The notes under the pieces are model-generated. The model was not told the origin of the DNA. It searched no databases and saw nothing but the letters and a program-made list of their open reading frames with translations. Shown piece after piece: positions 21,437 to 31,985 of a stretch of DNA of 64,000 nucleotides. A program made the translations under genes and the position numbers. Where the stretch lies: the NCBI GenBank assembly GCA_933822405.4, contig CAKOGP040002203.1, forward strand, positions 1 to 64,000. Direction: 5' to 3'. The stretch comes from Cylindrotheca closterium. Lineage: Eukaryota; Bacillariophyta; Bacillariophyceae; Bacillariales; Bacillariaceae. Positions within the stretch are counted from its first letter, which is position 1. Each line of letters starts with the position of its first letter.

Positions 21437-21982
21437 ATGACAATCGTATCCAAGAGTAAGAGCGTTACCTTCCAACCTACCGTGAAAGGGATTCAAATCA
21501 TGAATATTGATGATTACACGACGCGCGAGATCTCGGCTTCGTGGTACAGCCAAGAAGACATGGATCGCATGACCAATCGGTGCGTCAAGGTAATAAAGAG
21601 AATGGAAAGCGGAGCTGTTCCCAACAAAGGCAACAAAAATTACTGTATGAGAGGTCTTGAGGGCCACACCAAAACCGGTTCCATCACCAAAACCAAGAAC
21701 CGAGCCTCCGCACGCGCAGCAGTACTTATGGAACAGTCCAAGCAATTGATGAGAAATGAAGTCAACGAGCAAGCCATTGCAGATGCTTACATCAGGGCAT
21801 CTACCAGCTCTCAAGAGTGGGCCCAAGTCGTTGGCAAACGTGACGAAGAGGGTGCCAATGCCATCCATTATCACAAGCACAAGAATCATGCGAGTAGTAC
21901 CACTGCTCCCGCAAAGATGGAGCAAAGGATGGGCCTGAAGGTAGCGGTAGTAGTAGCAACAACTTCAAGGATCATCTACTAG
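21437..21982 (+). CDS. RGLE-family protein, copy 4
   Basis: 181 residues from the ATG at 21437, which aligns with the starts of copies 1-3; an in-frame upstream ATG at 21287 would add 50 unrelated residues and is less likely. It keeps KSVTFQP, IQIMNIDDYTTREISASWY, CMRGLEGHTKTGSITKTKNR, AAVLMEQSKQLMRNEVNEQ and SSQEWAQVVGKRDE. The C-terminus diverges after that. Function is unknown. Confidence 0.7.
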   Translation: MTIVSKSKSVTFQPTVKGIQIMNIDDYTTREISASWYSQEDMDRMTNRCVKVIKRMESGAVPNKGNKNYCMRGLEGHTKTGSITKTKNRASARAAVLMEQSKQLMRNEVNEQAIADAYIRASTSSQEWAQVVGKRDEEGANAIHYHKHKNHASSTTAPAKMEQRMGLKVAVVVATTSRIIY

Positions 21983-23043
21983 TACTAGCAGCTAGTACTA
22001 TCACAAATCCTTCGGGTAGACCGCATGACGTGTTGCGGTTCGGTGTCCACAACAGAAATGACACGAAGAAAGCCCTGCCTGCTACTGCTGATCCAACACA
22101 GCCATTACATTACACAAATCACATATATCAATTTTATTAAAAAATATAAAGGAGTCGAGATACAGATCCGAAACCCTTCTATTCCGATTGTCCCTTCTTG
22201 TGTGTAATCGTATTGCTGGACGACTGGAATCAGCTGGTCCTCCTCGAAGCAGCAACCATTCCATTTCTTCATGTTCTTGACAACGACAGCAAAAAAGGGG
22301 GAGAGATCAAGAACCTGTTCCAAGCATGGTGGAACCATTCCATGGCAATATATGCGGACTGATACAGTCGCCATGGGACCAATTCCGCGGGATCACCGTA
22401 CTACTCTATTTCACAATATCCTCGCTCGTCGTTGTCGCATCCGTCGGCCGTTTGTTCTGTAATCCAAAATTCTAAAATCCCTCAGATGACTGACTGACTA
22501 ATTCTGTTGTCATGGGATCTGTTGTCAGGAGATCATGGGATCAATCTAATGAATATAATACAGTTAACAATATCGTCCGTGTTATTTGCTCGTTTTTGCC
22601 ATCTCAATCATAATCAAAATCTCCATCGTCTTTTTTACACATCTAAACTAATGGAGAAAGGGAGAAACAAGGCACCCATGGAGAAGCAGAGAACTGGATG
22701 TTCGGTGAGGCGTACAAACACGGACACTTTTTTAAATTCTTTACTCGGAGCCACCCAAAAAGCCAAAAGCGGATGAAGAGAGTGCTTGTTGTGGATCCAC
22801 GTCTCATTAGCATCCGTTTGATTCATCTAGAAGCATGCTTCCGTGTAAGAAAAGGTTCCATCCGCATCACCTTCTAAGCATGATGTCTCGGCTGTATGAT
22901 ATTAGTAGCTACTAACTCTTCAAGATGGTGATTGTTTTTAGCATTTAGTTTATATAATAATACAAGTTTCATATAATTTATAATAATGGTAGTTATTGTT
23001 TTTCTTTCAAAATTTCTTTTTCAAACTAGTAATAGTAGGTAGC
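21983..23043. other. Intergenic, 1.1 kb
   Basis: The first 60 bp share GACGTGTTGCGG with the 3' flanks of RGLE copies 1 and 2. No gene, RNA or repeat is otherwise recognised. Confidence 0.45.
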
Positions 23044-23754
23044 TTAGGACAATCGTTGTCTCTTACTTTCGGCAGGTGCTGACTCGTGGTCGTCGTCTTC
23101 GACTGGTCGTAACCTTCTCTTTTCAGTAGTATCATTGCTTTCAATATAATCTTCCAGTAACGTCGCGGAAACATTGGAATCGGCCAAGAGACGATCGAGT
23201 GGATCATCATAAACGTCGCAATAATCTTCAAATCCTTGTTCGGTCGCAATGGAACGGGCCCAGGCTGTGCAACGTCGGGCTACCGCTCGAATGAATTCAG
23301 GATTGCGGTCTTTCGACTGCGCATGAAGTGTGTAAAACAAGGCGGATCGTTTGTATTCGCTTCGTTGCGGTCGGTATCGTTCGAGACCTGAGGTTTCTGT
23401 TTCTGCATGCTCGTCCTCGGATTGCTTTTCCTTGTTCAAGATAATGTAAATAATGTACTTGACGCTTTGTTTGAAATGATCAATGTGTTGGGGTGTGTAC
23501 CACATGTCGTCAATCATTTCCAACGTCAGTTCTTCGTGTGGGGCGGACCGAGAATCGTTCTCATCAGCGCTGAAGTGGACTCGGCGTTTGGTTTTGTTGT
23601 TGCTTTGACCGTTTTCATGGTTGTTTTCATGATGGTTTTTGTTCATTATGGAGGTGATTTCTTTCTTCATTTCGTTGTATTTTGTTTCAATGTTGGTTGT
23701 AGTCCTACTGATGTTTTCAACGTGGTTTGGCGAGAGTTGTATCGTTTGTAGCAT
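23044..23754 (-). CDS. Divergent RGLE-type protein, minus-strand copy A
   Basis: 236 residues. It is distantly related to the plus-strand RGLE genes by the order of motifs: RRVHFSADE in place of KSVTF, LTLEMIDDMWYTP in place of the REISASWY block, SGLERYRPQRSEYKR in place of RGLEGH, then a helix and TAWARSIATEQG in place of the WAQ block. It ends in a basic SKRQRLS that could be a nuclear localisation signal. It starts with MLQT, like the second minus-strand copy. Function is unknown. Confidence 0.6.
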   Translation of the reverse strand: MLQTIQLSPNHVENISRTTTNIETKYNEMKKEITSIMNKNHHENNHENGQSNNKTKRRVHFSADENDSRSAPHEELTLEMIDDMWYTPQHIDHFKQSVKYIIYIILNKEKQSEDEHAETETSGLERYRPQRSEYKRSALFYTLHAQSKDRNPEFIRAVARRCTAWARSIATEQGFEDYCDVYDDPLDRLLADSNVSATLLEDYIESNDTTEKRRLRPVEDDDHESAPAESKRQRLS

Positions 23755-26279
23755 GCTCTTGGTATATTAGTATTGTTGGTATACTGTATTGTGTTTGTGC
23801 TGTGCAATGGAAAGCTGATTGATTGATTGATTGATTGATTTCCAACGGAACTTTTGTGTTGTGAGGTTGTCTGACGGAGTGTGAAATTGTGACTAGCCAA
23901 GGTTCCCTCAGCAGAGCGTTTCAGACATGGGCCAGCTGGAGTTGGATTTCGGACCGGAAGCACGACTGTATTGACGTAGAATTCCTACCAGCCCTACGAA
24001 TGATGTGTGCAAGATGTGTGTTTCTCCTATCAAGTTTGGAAATGACGGAACTTTTTGTCTGGTCAGAGACAACGGATTCCGCTTCTGCTCGAGGGGCGAT
24101 TTACTGACGTGTTCTCTCGTAGATTTTGCGTAGATTTGTCATTTTCCTACTGCGAGGTCCAATTCCACTTTTGCCTCCATTTCGCTTGATGGCTCGTGCC
24201 AAGACACCGGTCACTTATCTGTCCAAAGTCTTGCGGGACACACAAACGATCAAATGACAACTTTAGTTAGGAATACTTGCCCCTTGATTGCTCTTGCCAA
24301 GACACATTGTCACTTAATGATTGGAGTGTTTTGCGGCCCAAACGAACGGTTGAATGATACACTGCAGTATTTTCACGCCACCATGAATGACATTGAGAAT
24401 TATATATATGGTACCGTAGGGCCAAATAAGATTATTCATTCCACTCTTGAGATCACACAAATGTTTCGATGGGATTGATCATTCATTTCAAGTGCACGGC
24501 ACGAAACTGATGGCACGAATCAATGACTGATGGACATTGAATAAATGGTATCTTCCTTCTTGACAGTTGGCTGATGTCCCGGCGGAAATCAATACGTGTT
24601 CCATGTTATTTCGCAACCACGTTTCGTATCATGAAGGAGCACATCACGATGGTTCAATGGGATTGACATTTCATCATGGGATTGACAACTTAAAAAAAGA
24701 TGGCACGAATCACTGAACAATGCAGTACTGTATGCCAGCAATAGTTGAATGTCAGAACGAGCAATATGGGTTCTTTGTTGGATCCACCAAAATGTCGTTT
24801 GTTCGTTCCGGCCAAAACGAACGAGTATCTTGTCACGAGTGAATGAATCAATCATCCTCCTTCTCCAAGATCTCCTGTCTTGGTCGGGTTGAGGAAAAGT
24901 GCAAGACTGGCACTCGACCAGCTGATGGGTAGTATTCTGAAATGGATTGAATGGATTGGTTTTTTCTTACGGCGTATTCCTTCATGATGCGGGTGGTGGA
25001 CGCATATCAGCCAGCTCCATCATTCGATGAATACTATACTAGGCAACAGGGGGAGACTGCCGCTTCAAGACATTCCATGATATCGATTGGAGTGACGAGG
25101 AGGCATACATGAGGCAACAAGAAGGATCATGTCAGCCGACATTTTTCAAGGAACAAGCAAAGGATGAGTCTTCACAAGGAATTTATCAAAGAATGCCGTC
25201 TTTCACACTTAGCACCACCACCTTGAACTTGGAATTGCCATGGAACTCGTGGATACTTACATACAGTAGGTGCAGTGATAGGAGGGAAAACAGTAATATC
25301 TTCGCTACGGGATTGGCTATTATAGAGTACTATCATACCTATGATGATAGTTTGGCCGTACGAAAATCGGAAGACCGACGAAAAAACTACCTTCCTCCAC
25401 TACTTCAAGAGAATAACAGTCGCGAGAAGCTAAAAGGAACAGACACAGCTCAACACTATACAGTAGCAGTACCCGGTACTGGTAAAAAATAAGAACGCCA
25501 CCAATTCATCGACGACGCTTTCTAGTAGCGGTCGTTTCGGCAGCCAGCTGGCTTTTGTGATGAGAATAGTTGTCTTTCGGGTTGTAAAGTAATAGTTTGA
25601 ACATGCGACCGCATGAGAAGAAGTGTGCGAACTATACTCCACTGCAACAAGCAGAGAACTAAAAAGTCGCAACCACATGTCGCAAATATTATATAGTACA
25701 ATAAGAAGCTAGCTAAAGTATTAGAATAGGTGGAGGATCACTACATGGGGGCCGTTACACGAAAAAGAACAACCAGTTTGTCCACGATATTGGACGATCA
25801 ATTGCAACTGATCCCATCAAAACTTTTCCAGTCGAGAAGGAGTGTGGGAGTGTGGGACGCTCACTCTCACAGAACACACATCTCGTATTTTCCACTGCAA
25901 AGGAAGAAAGGTCGCAAGAACACGTCGCAAATATAGCGCCAAGAAACTATTGATTATTTTCACTCCAATGGAACAAATGGCGCGACAACTATCGCGAGAA
26001 GCTAGACAGAACAGTTGGACACCGCACTTCTTGCCGCCGTTCAAATCCACCTTATTTTCCAGTAGTCGACCATTGCGCCGCCGTGGCCTTCAACTGTAGA
26101 TAGAGTAATGCAACGATTTTGAGGATGGCAAGAATTTCGACCTGTTGCCAAGCGTAAGTCGAAAATTTGTGTAACAATAGCAATGAACGATAACAACAGA
26201 ATCTATTTTGATGATGGTCTATATCTATCTTATCTTATTTGGTGACTCGCCTCTGTCCGTAAAAACATGGATTTTCCCT
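23755..26279. other. 2.5 kb without a recognisable gene
   Basis: A GATT tetranucleotide run lies at about 23816-23841, upstream of the preceding minus-strand gene. Several short open frames (e.g. 25109-25492 plus) have no family resemblance and biased composition. Fragments such as GGCACGAATCA recur near 24515 and 24700, suggesting decayed repeats. No RNA gene is seen. Confidence 0.45.
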
Positions 26280-27002
26280 TCATGATGCTCGTGCGCAGCG
26301 CTGCCTCTTGGTTGCGGGCCCGATAGTCTCCCCTTGTAGTGGCCGCTTACCTCCAGTTGTAGTCTCATTGTTGACCTCTTTGCAATAAGACCCGCCCTTC
26401 TTGATGGATTTTATCGCCAGAGGCATAGAACAATCGTAGACATCACAACATGTTTTCAATGCCGAGTGAATAGCGATGCTCTTTGCCCACGAGGAGCATT
26501 GTCGGGACACCAGTGCCAAAAAGTCGGGATCGTCCGACTTTTGTTGTGCCTCCAAAGTGAATTTGGTGGCGGCGCGTTTGTAAGAAGCACGCTTGGGATT
26601 GTGTCGATCAAGTCCCAACATGCTGTCTTTGAAATTGCTGTCATTCAATGTAGGAAACCTTTCTTTCAACAGAAGAGTCAGCTTGATTCGTTTCTGAAAG
26701 GTCAGGATCTCCATCTGGGAATACCAAACTTCGTGAATCATTTCTTTCGTGAGTTCCTTGTGAGGGGAGGCAAACACATTCTTGGAGTCTGCCTCAGATT
26801 GTTTGTTCACCAATGCCGGTGCAAAATGTACTCTGCGTAAAGGACATCTGCTGGGGAGTACGAATGCAGTTTTTTGGTTACGCAGAATGGGACTCGATTC
26901 TTTGCATCCAGGTTGTTCTTGTTGTGGGGCTGTGGTTGTGGTTTTGCTAGCTGTGGTTGATGTAGTTTCCATCGTTGGTGACTGTGATCTTGTCTGTAGC
27001 AT
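26280..27002 (-). CDS. Divergent RGLE-type protein, minus-strand copy B
   Basis: 240 residues from the ATG at 27002 (MLQTRSQSP, matching copy A); an ATG 14 codons upstream is also in frame. It has a Thr-rich N-terminus, then RRVHFAPALV, LTKEMIHEVWYSQ, LGLDRHNPKRASYKR, a helix, SSWAKSIAIHS and a C-terminal basic ATKRQRCARAS similar to the KRQR tail of copy A. It is more like copy A than the plus-strand genes. A nuclear role is possible but unproven. Confidence 0.6.
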   Translation of the reverse strand: MLQTRSQSPTMETTSTTASKTTTTAPQQEQPGCKESSPILRNQKTAFVLPSRCPLRRVHFAPALVNKQSEADSKNVFASPHKELTKEMIHEVWYSQMEILTFQKRIKLTLLLKERFPTLNDSNFKDSMLGLDRHNPKRASYKRAATKFTLEAQQKSDDPDFLALVSRQCSSWAKSIAIHSALKTCCDVYDCSMPLAIKSIKKGGSYCKEVNNETTTGGKRPLQGETIGPATKRQRCARAS

Positions 27003-27367
27003 ATTGTGAGATGTAATATGATGCGACTGTTTTTCGTTTCTCAAGTTGATTTATTTTCCGCTGGATCGTTTGATTGCTTCTTCGTTGATTTGTGATGAGA
27101 AACTTCACTATTTCACTTCCTTTGTGACAGACACGGGAATTCTCTCATGGCTAAAACACGTTTCGATTCGCAGAGAATGCTCTAGTTCCGTTCTTCGGAT
27201 AAAGCCGTAAAAAGCAGTTCTCGTCTGAACTGACATCAATGTTGACCCCTTTGACTAACATTCGCGGTCTGTCCACCCGTCGACAGATAGTCTTCGTCAC
27301 ACGATTTGCATCAGTTGATCGGATCCCATTCATCATCAAACAAAACACGCTTCCCATAAAGTGGCAG
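27003..27367. other. Divergent intergenic region
   Basis: Lies between minus-strand RGLE-type copy B and the exportin-like gene and should contain both promoters. No specific element is recognised. Confidence 0.4.
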
Positions 27368-30300
27368 ATGAACTCGGAGGAGGAAACCGTTCTGCGAGCT
27401 ATTGTCATCTCTTCGTCGGATAAGTGGTCTGGTCAGCCGATAACACTAGCGGATAGACAAGCCGCGAATGGGATTCTCGCCAATTTCTCAACCTTTGATG
27501 GACGTATACAACTCAGTCTTAAATGGCTGCAACTTCCTCAAGTGATTGCAGATGGAAGCAATGATTGCACACTATCTGCAAAGCTGTATGCTTGTGAAAT
27601 ACTGGCCGGAGTCTTCAAATCCAAGTATGCTACACTATCTGATCAAGAAAAAGGAACCATCAGGGCTGCTCTCTTGAGCCAAGCGCAACAACAAGCACGT
27701 TTGGCAATCACCGATTCTCGCATTCTTCCCAACAAGGTGGCTAGTCTTATTGCTGGTCTTGTCGTTAGAGACTTTCCCCAAAGATGGAATACTGCCATCA
27801 CGGACATATTTGGAACATTATGGTCAACAGACGGTCCTACGATGGGTGTCAAGATTTGTTTAGAAGTTCTAAAGCTGGTCGCTGAAGATTGTACCGATAG
27901 TGATTACAATGCAAAGGTAAGAAGACTTTGAAGCGTACACCATGGGCCGTTTCGGCTCATGATACGAACCATTGAGATTACCTTGGGCTCGCCGCTCTTG
28001 CTAACTCATGCGTGTCTGCTGGATCCTGACTGTCTTCAGATTTCGACCCAACGAAGAAATGATATTCTGATTGGTCTGAATGAAACGTCCCATCACTTTC
28101 TGCCTCTACTTTTTCGATTACTAGAAGAAGTGGCTACGTTGTCTCAAGGGAAGATGAGCCTTCATCAAATGCGACAATACTTGCTGCAGCAGAATCAAAC
28201 TATTGCATCCATGACTCCCGAGCAATCCGCTCAATATCAACTGGAGGAAAACAAGGTTCGGGCAGTGACTGTTGCCATTGTAGATACGTTATTAACCTTG
28301 GAAGAATTTTGTCGAAGCATGCCATTAGATTGGATATTAAGTCCACAGCACGATTTCGGAGCTGCATGCTTCCATTTGATTCGAGAAAGCACAGGAGGAA
28401 TTCAAGTGCGCGCCCTTACATGTTTGGAGCATTTGTGTCTGAGAGGAAAGTTGACTTATGACCAATGGATCAAGTGGATTAATGATCTTCCGCAAGTTAT
28501 ACAACAGGCCAATCAAGTCATGGCGGGGGACCTCGAATACAAACAAGTCAACGATGCTGCTGCTGGAATCAACGATCCAAGCTTTGATGCCTTGAGCGAA
28601 CAACTGGAGTTTCATCTAGCCCTCTCTCGCATGCTGGCAGCACTGGTCTTGGCCCATATCGCACATGTGACGCATGATAAAAAGATTTTGAAAAGTGGGA
28701 GCCCAGATCAGCTAGCTTTTTCCACCTACCTGCGACTGCTAGTCGACATGTTGCATCACCCATCTGGATTGATCTGCAGCAGTCAGCTAGCGCTTTGGAT
28801 AGCAATGCTAAGGGATCCTCAAATATCGAGGAAGAAATTATTACAGCCATTTATCTCGGAAATTTTGATCTGTTACATGGATCAAATTATAAAGATACGA
28901 TGGGACGATGTGGACGACGGAACGCACCCACAAAGTACACTGATGGAAGCAAGCTGGGACGATGACGAAGAATATGACCGATGGATAATGGATTTTCGAT
29001 CAAAAACAAGCCAACTTTTCAAGCATATTGGCAATTGCGAACCCGACACTGCTGCCACAGTCCTCCTCACCCGAATGCAAGCCATGTTTGCGGCTTCCGC
29101 TAATGGTGAACCGCGAACCCATCTACACGCCCAAAATCAGCAACTGACTCACGATAGTGAAGCAGTACGACAATTCGAGGCCACCGTTCAGCCAATTGAA
29201 AACATTCTTCAAGGAATGCCGACTTGGTCACTCTCGAAACCTCAGAATGGAAAGCAGAACAACAACAAAAGGGAACGTCGAAACCGAACTGTCTCGTGTC
29301 TCTCAGAAATAGCCAACCTAGTGGTGAGCTGGAACCCTGCATACCTTTGGTTACGGTTTCGCCAGGTTCAGTTGCTCGAGACACTGCGTCACTTCTGGAG
29401 CCATGAAGACTCGACACTTCTTCAGGGCATTGATTTATTGTTGCGTTATATTGGGGCTCCAGACGAGTTTGGAGACGGCTCTATTGAGCTGGATGGAACG
29501 AAGCGAATCAGCGGGGAAACAATTGCGTTGCGAAAGAAGAGCAGTACTGCTCTGGTTTCAGTTTCCAAACAAGTTCCTCAGAATCTGGTTCCATACATAC
29601 CTCAGCTAACTGACGCAACACGCATGTTGTTATCATCTCCAGAGATCCATCCGACCAATCGAATGCACCTTTACGAATTTCTTTCAGGCGTAGCTACAGC
29701 CGTTGACGATCCAGTTCAACGGGCAACGTTTGTGAGCAATGTACTTGCCGATGCTATCAACATCCTTCAGTCGAAAGAGACCCAGGACTCAATCTCATCC
29801 GTGCAAGGCATTCTAAACCTGATAGGAGTTGCACAAGCTGGACAGAATCCAGCGACTGTAACGGACCCCGCACATGTCAAGACCGTGACCGATCGATTCG
29901 CCGCGATTTTCTCCGCTTTTAATCAATTGCTATCTGTTGGAAAAAGATGTCACGAAGCCAACAAGAAACGCCCAACAGGAGGACTCCCAATGGTTTCTCA
30001 AGCTACCAACATTTCATCCGATCCAAATGAACAGAACTTCCCTGACGAAGGACCTGTCAGTACCCAAGATCTTTCAATAGGCGATCCATTTGTGCCATTG
30101 TGGATCCACATTCTACCAGCTGTTCTCAGTGTCTTGGAGTCGTTGATGCAAATGTGGAGACCAGAAAATCAAGCACATCTTCTTGCCAACAGAATTCAAA
30201 GATATTCTTTAGCCATCTCAGACGATGAAGTTTACTTGTCCAAGAAACAAAGTAGCAAGTCTGGCGGTGTGTTTGGTGAAGGCGGCACAGCAGGTAGCGT

Positions 30301-31883
30301 CATTTCTGGAGTCAGTCGCAGAGACTTGAACTTGGCTCCGAAATGGAGTGGTTGGTTGAATGAACTGCGTAATTCTTGCTTTCAGTTGCTCGGGCTTGCG
30401 TCTGCACAACGTGCTTTGTATACACCTGAATTACAGCCCCTGTTCATGCGCTTTGTCCAAGTGGTCGCTGACCCGCAAAGTCTCCAGGCAATGGAAAACA
30501 GACACTGCACTCAATATTTGTAAGTGAAAACAACAACGCTGTATCAACGATGAATTCTGCCACTCACCTTTTCTCTCTTGTAGAAAATCATTCATTGAAA
30601 TCTTGTTGTTGACATGCCCCAAAACCCTTTACATGACTCATCTAGCTCCCATCATTGGCCCACTATGTGAACATATGAAATTTCGTCTAGAGAAGTCATG
30701 GGAGCCGATTCTAAAGGCAACGCGATCGCGACCACTATCCACTGGTGACTGTGAAGCTGCGGCAGCGGTAGCTATTCGTGGAGGGGATGAATGGTGGACT
30801 GAGTACTATTCCCGATCAGGGTTGTTTGTCGGTGATCTTGACGCTGACACCGCAGAGACTGCTGTTGAGAAAACTCGCATAGAAGTGACAAGAATGTTCT
30901 GTGATGTAATCCAATCTGCTTTGGCACTCAAAGGTGATTGGGCATTGACGCTTGCAAATTTGGCTAGAGAAGAACAAACGCAGAAACAAAAACACACTAG
31001 CAAGGGTACAAAAGGCCCACCAAATCGTTTCACTGAAGGCCTTATCAATGCAGATGGAACCCCGAAAAGCGAGAATCAAGCAGCAATTGATGTACGGAAG
31101 CTTGCTCGCATCTCGGCAATGTGCAATTTCTTATTCCTGGAGCATGAGCAAACCGCTGGCTTCTTAATGTTGACACTCATTCAATGTTTAGAGTACCCGG
31201 ATGCATACACATGCCGGCGGGTAACGAAAATTTGTCATCGTTGTCTAGAGGCGGTTGCATGGCACCCTCGATACACCGAGTTTTTAGGCTCTCAAATGTT
31301 CTCCGTAGCAGTGAAGAATGTCGTTGTCGAACCCAAGTGGATGGTTGGAATGGAATGGGACATGATCAATGTTGTTCGAGATATTTACTGCAGACTGGTT
31401 TGTGGCCAAGTTGTTCAACCTGGTGGCCAAGGAGCGGCCCTACAGCAACCTGCATCATCAAGCAACTCGTCAACTTATGAACAAGCAAAAACAGCAGATC
31501 GACCACTGCAGGGTGGTGGCATCTTGACCACTCCCAGTGCTCTCCCTCAGAATGTGCTGCTTAGTCTGCCTGGCATTACAGCGCAAATGATCGAGCAACT
31601 GAATCAGGACCTAAAACGAAAGCGGGCTTCTAAAGACCAGAAGGATTTCATCAAGGACTTCTTGCGCATTGCGGCAGACAACTACAGCATAGCGCAACCA
31701 GAATCTCTTGGCATCGATAGACTGGATCGTGCAACCAAGAAAGAGTCATTGCTTCACAGCAACACTATCGTCAACGAAATCACAGATCCCATCGCAACAA
31801 ATCCTTCCAGGAAGAAGAAAGCTTCACGGAAATCGAAGATGGTAAATCAGCCAACTGGCCTTACTGCCTTTCATCTCAGTTGA
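27368..31883 (+). CDS. Exportin-5/HASTY-like nuclear transport receptor
   Basis: Three exons: 27368..27916, 27977..30519 and 30584..31883, giving 1,463 residues. Intron 1 (60 bp) runs GTAAGA to TTGAG, phase 0; intron 2 (64 bp) runs GTAAGT to TTGTAG, phase 2. The protein is almost entirely helical, as in HEAT-repeat karyopherins. The N-terminal part has the block VVRDFPQRWNTAITDI, which corresponds to the 'WPQ-W' motif of the exportin/importin-beta N-terminal region. The C-terminal ARISAMCNFLFL and following helices resemble exportin-5. It would carry cargo out of the nucleus with RanGTP. The start is set at MNSEEETVL because the upstream in-frame part looks untranslated; 27239 is an alternative. 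The exportin call is fair, the exportin-5 subtype tentative. It converges on the SPX-EXS gene (102 bp). Confidence 0.7.
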
Positions 31884-31985
31884 GTCAGAAAACTTGAAAA
31901 GAATAGAATTAAAAAAACTGTACAGTATAGACTACGACAAATTGAATGGTTGCTAGTATGAATGCCATATTATCATATCGAGTTT

